Below, piece after piece: positions 41,798 to 44,921 of a DNA stretch of 44,921 nt. A program made the translations under genes and the position numbers. Under the pieces are notes generated by a model that worked only from the letters and a program-made list of their open reading frames with translations, was not told where the DNA came from and ran no database searches. Source of the stretch: an uncultured Prevotellaceae bacterium (GTDB lineage: Bacteria > Bacteroidota > Bacteroidia > Bacteroidales > Bacteroidaceae); the NCBI GenBank assembly GCA_900321425.1, contig ONWA01000008.1, positions 1-44,921 on the forward strand. The letters run 5' to 3'. Position 1 is the stretch's first letter; every line of letters begins with the position of its first letter.

Positions 41798-43534
41798 TTA
41801 TTTCTTTTTGGTAGTGATACGAATCTTCTTTGGTTGGCCTTTTTCTGCCTTCACCACTTCCATAGACGCAATGCTACCAGAAGGGATATTGCCAATCTCT
41901 GTATCGACGGCTACCTTGCCGTCGATCTCTAAGATATATTTTTCCTCTGAAGCCTTTACGTCATTGCCTTGCAACTTGAAGGTGACGGGCACGGTATATT
42001 TCACACGGACAGGCTTGCCGCCCTGCATACCAGGATTCCATTTAGGCATCGCGTTGATCACTCGGAGAGCCTCAGCATCCAGTAGCGGATGGATGCTTCT
42101 CGTCACCTTCGCTTCAGTGATACTACCATCCGTCTCAACGATGAAGTTGACAATGACACGTCCCTGGATATTGTTTTTGTGGGCTTCTTCTGGATAGCGG
42201 ATATTTTTAGACAAGTATTGCATTAGCGCTGCTGCACCTCCAGGGAACTGAGGCATCTCTTCCACCACATCGAATGGGTTGTCACTCGTGCTGGATACAT
42301 CGCTGTCATCCTTCTGCAATCGAATGTCAAACTTGACTTGCGGGTCACTGACGACAAAAGTTCCATTGGCATAGCCCACATACATCACCTCTATCCGGTC
42401 ACCTTTCTTCGCTTCCAGCGAGAACTCACCATTCCTATCCGTCACAGTACCCAGCTTAGAGCCACTGATTCTAATGACGGCACCCACGATAGCGTCTTTC
42501 TTCTCTTTGTCTTTCACGACACCACGAATGGTGTAGGTCTTAGTGTCTTGCTGAACAGCAGGGGCTTGTTCGATGACCACCACCTCATTCAGCCCCATCG
42601 GTTGAGATATGGTTGAGGCAGGTTGTGCAACAGGATTCTTCTGTGGTTGATCGTACACCACATCGGTGACGGTTTCAGCATTCAGGGCAAGAGCCGTACC
42701 CACGATGGGCAGCAATGCCAGTAATTTGAGCAGGCGACTTGCCTGCGATTTTTTATGTAACATCATAGTGATTCTGTTTTTGAGGGTACTGTGACTGATA
42801 CCGTTGGCAATGGAGTACCCGCCAATGCCTGTGGCTTTTGTGATTAACAGATATTGATATTGACGTGCATTGATGCCTTGAGAGAGTACCGCTGCATCGG
42901 CCTCGTACTCATGGATGGCGCGCAGGTCGGCACGCAACATCCACATGGCGGGGTTAAACCACTGCAGGGCGGTAAGGATATCAACAAGGACGACATCGTA
43001 AGAATGATGCATACGAATATGTCCTCGTTCATGAGCGAGTATAGCGGCATCTTGAAGATCGTAGTCGCTACGGTTCATGACTATATAATGCATCCAACTG
43101 AAAGGGGTCAGCGCTGTGTTACCGGTCACACAGACGATGACGCCGTCGGTCAGCGGATGCTGCTCGCTTCTTCGGATGAGTAGCACTACCTTCCCTATCG
43201 ACCAGAAAGTTTTGCAGAGCATGAGCACAGCTCCTACGATATATAGAAGCACAGCTGTCCACTGCCATAAAGGTATGGTGGAGACTGGTTCTGCAAGCAC
43301 GCTGGCCTCTATATCGCCCACCACCACTTGTGGTATCCGTTGCACCACCACCGTCTCGTGCATGGTGATCACGCAGAGAGGCAGGATAAACGAGAGCACG
43401 GCTGTTGACAATAGCACGATGCGATTCACACGGTGAAACGTCTCCTTGCTCAGCAATAGGCGGTAGAACATATAGAAAACCACGATGCACACCGCCACCT
43501 TCAGGTCGTATATCAGGAAGTTATGCATTCTCAA
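41798..43534 (-). CDS. BlaR1-like M56 metallopeptidase fused to carboxypeptidase-regulatory-like and TonB C-terminal domains
   Basis: 578 residues in three parts. (1) An M56 BlaR1/MecR1-type membrane peptidase, about 1-285: transmembrane segments near 8-28, 38-56, 88-108 and 268-286, with the zinc motif HERGH (168-172) and HEYEAD near 208. (2) A carboxypeptidase regulatory-like beta domain, about 333-407 (YTIRGVVKDKE, TDRNGEFSL). (3) A TonB C-terminal domain, about 428-522 (FPGGAAALMQYLSKNIRYPEEA, GRVIVNFIVETDGSI). The beta-lactam-binding domain of BlaR1 is missing. It probably senses an envelope signal and cleaves BlaI. Overlaps blaI by 14 bases. Confidence 0.9.
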   Translation of the reverse strand: MRMHNFLIYDLKVAVCIVVFYMFYRLLLSKETFHRVNRIVLLSTAVLSFILPLCVITMHETVVVQRIPQVVVGDIEASVLAEPVSTIPLWQWTAVLLYIVGAVLMLCKTFWSIGKVVLLIRRSEQHPLTDGVIVCVTGNTALTPFSWMHYIVMNRSDYDLQDAAILAHERGHIRMHHSYDVVLVDILTALQWFNPAMWMLRADLRAIHEYEADAAVLSQGINARQYQYLLITKATGIGGYSIANGISHSTLKNRITMMLHKKSQASRLLKLLALLPIVGTALALNAETVTDVVYDQPQKNPVAQPASTISQPMGLNEVVVIEQAPAVQQDTKTYTIRGVVKDKEKKDAIVGAVIRISGSKLGTVTDRNGEFSLEAKKGDRIEVMYVGYANGTFVVSDPQVKFDIRLQKDDSDVSSTSDNPFDVVEEMPQFPGGAAALMQYLSKNIRYPEEAHKNNIQGRVIVNFIVETDGSITEAKVTRSIHPLLDAEALRVINAMPKWNPGMQGGKPVRVKYTVPVTFKLQGNDVKASEEKYILEIDGKVAVDTEIGNIPSGSIASMEVVKAEKGQPKKIRITTKKK

Positions 43535-43880
43535 TCTGTTTGATCAGTTCTTTTAACTCGTCAACACTAATCTTCTCCTCCTTGACAAAAGCGGAGACAG
43601 CACTCAGGTAAGAATTATTAAAGTAGTTTTTGATGACACCAGCCATCGACTTGCGACCATATTCGCCCTCTGTGATGAGCGGATAGTACTGGTAGGTGTT
43701 TCCAAACTGCTTATGGTCGAGGAAGCCCTCCTTCTCCAGGATTCGTACCATCGTGGACAATGTATTGAAATGCGGCTTCGGCTCATCATAGAATGCCAAA
43801 AGCTCCTTGACAAACATAGGACCCCGTTGCCAGAACAGATCCATGATTTCCTTTTCTTTATTTGTAAGCTTTTTCATCAT
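43521..43880 (-). CDS. blaI: BlaI/MecI/CopY-family transcriptional repressor
   Basis: A 119-residue winged-helix repressor. N-terminal MKKLTNKEKEIMDLFWQRGP, the recognition region HFNTLSTMVRILEKEGFLDHK (about 36-56), and a C-terminal dimer helix with FVKEEKISVDELKELIKQIE are the family marks. The BlaI cleavage region by the membrane peptidase would be around residues 95-105. Such repressors bind palindromes over their own promoter; three are visible upstream. ATG 43880 or 43877. First gene of blaI-blaR1-TPR. Confidence 0.93.
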   Translation of the reverse strand: MMKKLTNKEKEIMDLFWQRGPMFVKELLAFYDEPKPHFNTLSTMVRILEKEGFLDHKQFGNTYQYYPLITEGEYGRKSMAGVIKNYFNNSYLSAVSAFVKEEKISVDELKELIKQIENA

Positions 43881-43932
43881 TATTCATGTTTTAGTTATTC
43901 ATCAATCGTTGCGTCTTTATCAATATCTGGCG

Positions 43933-43964
43933 CAAAGTAACTAAAAATTTTAGTTCGATACAAC
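43933..43964 (-). promoter_or_regulatory. Promoter for blaI
   Basis: On the minus strand: GTTG (43964-43961), 20 bases, TTACTTTG (43940-43933), one mismatch from TAnnTTTG. It is covered by the palindromes at 43939-43978. Confidence 0.6.
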
Positions 43965-43995
43965 TAAAACCTTTAGTTTTTAAACTATATTAGTT
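43939..43995. promoter_or_regulatory. Triple palindromic operator, probably for BlaI
   Basis: Site 1, 43939-43955: AACTAAAA-A-TTTTAGTT, perfect. Site 2, 43962-43978: AACTAAA-ACC-TTTAGTT, perfect arms. Site 3, 43983-43995: AACTA-TAT-TAGTT. Centres are 23 and 19 bases apart, about two helical turns. Sites 1 and 2 cover the promoter. Confidence 0.78.
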
Positions 43996-44086
43996 AGTTT
44001 GCCTGATAATTAACGAATTTTTAGAATGTACCTTGTGCAATTGCGCTATATCCGCATTGCTATTATAAGACATGACAAAATCGAAT

Positions 44087-44125
44087 GCCCCGCACCAGAG
44101 CGATGTTTTCGCAATGATGCGGGGC
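44087..44125. other. Nested hairpin in the gene-poor end
   Basis: GCCCCGCA (44087-44094) pairs with TGCGGGGC (44118-44125); inside is GCGA...TCGC. No long T run on either side. It lies beyond the 3' end of the minus-strand frame at 44203, so it could stop transcripts reading leftward, or be part of an RNA. Confidence 0.45.
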
Positions 44126-44166
44126 GAGGGTTAAGATTGTTGATTGATGACCGCTTCGTACAGTTA

Positions 44167-44204
44167 AATTCTTCAATTCTTCAATTCTTCAATTCTTCAA
44201 TTCT
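44167..44204. repeat. Octanucleotide tandem repeat
   Basis: AATTCTTC repeated four times without error, then AATTCT. It abuts the stop codon of the minus-strand frame ending at 44203. Units of 8 bases are outside the triplet register. Confidence 0.95.
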
Positions 44205-44454
44205 ATGAGATGACTCCGCTGTCGTCGCCATCGCCGCCTCCCGTTCCAGGATTCTCCGGCGCCTCCGGTGTAGTCGGCGTTTCACCGCTATTAGGATCTA
44301 CATTGCCGTTACCCTGCGTGATGTCGTCTTCCTCTTCCTCGATGACATTGCCGTTCTTGTCCACCTTCTGCCATGAAACAGAGTCCTCGTTGCGATGCCA
44401 AAATCCGCAAGAAGGACCACTACTGCTCGCAATGCGGTGAGAAGTTATGAACAT
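44203..44454 (-). CDS. Hypothetical protein, perhaps a truncated C-terminal fragment
   Basis: An 83-residue frame starting MFITSHRIASSS. Its second half, WQKVDKNGNVIEEEEDD and then Pro/Gly/Asp-rich low complexity ending DGDDSGVIS, looks like a real protein tail; the first 30 residues do not look like a domain. The frame extends upstream to 44544 but there runs into the palindromic array. I suspect the remains of a longer protein whose front part was replaced or lost. A small zinc-ribbon frame on the other strand overlaps it, and only one can be real there. Function unknown. Confidence 0.3.
   Translation of the reverse strand: MFITSHRIASSSGPSCGFWHRNEDSVSWQKVDKNGNVIEEEEDDITQGNGNVDPNSGETPTTPEAPENPGTGGGDGDDSGVIS
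44373..44450 (+). pseudogene. Short zinc-ribbon-like frame with a lost cysteine
   Basis: A 25-codon frame, ATG to TGA, giving MKQSPRCDAKIRKKD then HYCSQCGEKL. The usual zinc-ribbon pattern would be CPxC...CxxC; here the first Cys position is Ser (AGT, one base from TGT), while C7, C18 and C21 remain. It may be the decayed end of a zinc-ribbon protein or a tiny real one. No promoter or strong ribosome site seen. Confidence 0.3.
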
Positions 44455-44494
44455 AGAATCGTTTCTAACACCCTGTGCTTGTTCCTGGATATTG

Positions 44495-44692
44495 GTACAG
44501 TTTACGCTATTTGTTGGTACAGCAAACGGCACTTCTCGGTACAAGATAGGCTAATCTTCTATTGCTGGCTCCAGCCAGCAATACTGCTGCCTCCAGCCAG
44601 CGATATTGCTGCCTGGAGGCAGCAATAAGAAAACAGGCACCTTGGTACCACACATCAGGCACTTTGCGCCCTAAATACAGCGTATTGTGTAC
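44495..44692. repeat. Dyad-symmetric array of nine 22-bp units
   Basis: In 22-base steps, the left three units (44495, 44517, 44539) begin GTACA. On the right, the units ending at 44648 and 44692 end in GTAC. Both mirrored pairs have the same centre, 44593.5, which is also the centre of the fifth unit. The outermost units share GTACA, three bases, TACGCT when one is reverse-complemented (15 of 22 bases equal). The central three units are the palindromes listed separately. The next step to the right (44693-44714) holds AGGGCA-G-TGCCCT. No match to a known element that I can name. Confidence 0.6.
44561..44626. repeat. Core of the array: three 22-bp palindromes in tandem
   Basis: Unit A 44561-44582: ATTGCTGGCT, CC, AGCCAGCAAT, perfect arms. 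Unit B 44583-44604: imperfect version (ACTGCTGCCT, CC, AGCCAGCGAT). Unit C 44605-44626: ATTGCTGCCT, GG, AGGCAGCAAT, perfect arms. A and reverse-complemented C agree at 20 of 22 bases, and each differing G/C is matched by a change in its own partner arm. Confidence 0.92.
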
Positions 44693-44736
44693 CAAAAAGG
44701 GCAGTGCCCTCCCTGTGTTATGAAAAAGTTACACAT

Positions 44737-44921
44737 CGTTCCAGACCCCATGTGTTCCCAGTACGATGTTAACGATGTTGACAAGCAATTCAGTTTAACC
44801 TGGTGAAATCTGTCAAGTGAAATGGTTCTTCTGCAATTTAGTTGAAGAGTACGTGTTCCATTACATCCGCAAGCACCCATTTTATAGTACTTTCACGATG
44901 TTCTTTATATAACAAATTGTA
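44737..44921. other. Non-coding end of the window, nothing recognised
   Basis: No open frame with coding character on either strand, no promoter of the TAnnTTTG type, no clear hairpin. It may continue into a feature beyond the window edge. Confidence 0.5.

Noticed and set aside
44495-44714. CRISPR array
   Set aside because: Units are contiguous with no unique spacers, each is palindromic, and no cas genes are present.
44719-44805. Short plus-strand frame beginning MKKLHIVPDP
   Set aside because: 28 codons, no family resemblance and no promoter; kept only as a possibility too weak to list.
44671-44880. Cys-rich 69-codon minus-strand frame
   Set aside because: It starts upstream of and reads into the palindromic array, has no domain character and no promoter.
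43881-44921. Insertion sequence or integrase remnant
   Set aside because: No transposase or recombinase motif in any frame, and no target-site duplication found by eye.

Overview
The window reads as a chromosomal segment of a Bacteroidales bacterium, most likely Prevotella or a close Prevotellaceae relative. The evidence is: repeated Bacteroidota-type promoters (a -7 box TAnnTTTG, often with TTTG about 20 bases upstream); glycine-lipid acyltransferases; a TPP-riboswitch/TonB receptor/PnuT thiamine module; a conserved dut-TPR-DUF4292-EnvC operon; and an M56/TonB_C BlaR1-like sensor. All family names rest on motifs I can read in the translations; no database search was possible.

Layout. 1-2.26 kb (+): Fe-S assembly factor, lpxH, argE-like peptidase. 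2.25-6.72 kb (-): dut, TPR protein, DUF4292 lipoprotein, EnvC-like murein hydrolase activator. 6.83-8.17 kb (+): dgt. 8.17-10.0 kb (-): glsA-glsB. 10.2-25.85 kb (+): a complete-looking division and cell wall (dcw) cluster, mraZ-rsmH-ftsL-ftsI-murE-mraY-murD-ftsW-murG-murC-ftsQ-ftsA-ftsZ, without murF, murB, ddl or ftsB. 25.87-26.59 kb (-): recO. 26.7-29.3 kb (+): tRNA-Glu, rpsT, gyrB. 29.45-32.67 kb (+): TPP riboswitch, TonB-dependent receptor, PnuT-like permease. 32.7-37.5 kb (-): four-gene sugar operon of two transketolase halves, a glycerol-kinase-like FGGY kinase with a changed substrate pocket, and a FucI-like isomerase. 37.6-39.2 kb (+): gpmI. 39.2-40.5 kb (-): nitroreductase and lipoprotein. 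40.7-43.9 kb (-): blaI, blaR1/TonB fusion, TPR protein. 43.9-44.92 kb: a gene-poor, repeat-rich end.

How the genes work together. Much of the window is envelope biology: lipid A (lpxH), glycine lipid (glsAB), peptidoglycan precursors and the septal machinery (dcw), hydrolase activation (EnvC-like) and a possible envelope-stress sensor (BlaI/BlaR1). A second theme is nucleotide and genome upkeep (dut, dgt, recO, gyrB). The sugar operon looks like a route aldose -> ketose -> ketose phosphate -> two-carbon transfer; D-apiose breakdown by the apulose-4-phosphate transketolase route is my leading guess.

Most worth a second look: (1) the 44.49-44.74 kb array of roughly 22-bp palindromic units, dyad-symmetric around position 44593.5; (2) the kinase pocket and a heptanucleotide repeat inside the kinase gene; (3) three operator-like palindromes over the blaI promoter; (4) three TGGKG boxes at exact 10-bp spacing before mraZ, matching the known MraZ operator layout; (5) a hairpin after the TPP riboswitch that would bury the start codon; (6) promoters so close to start codons that leaderless mRNAs are expected.
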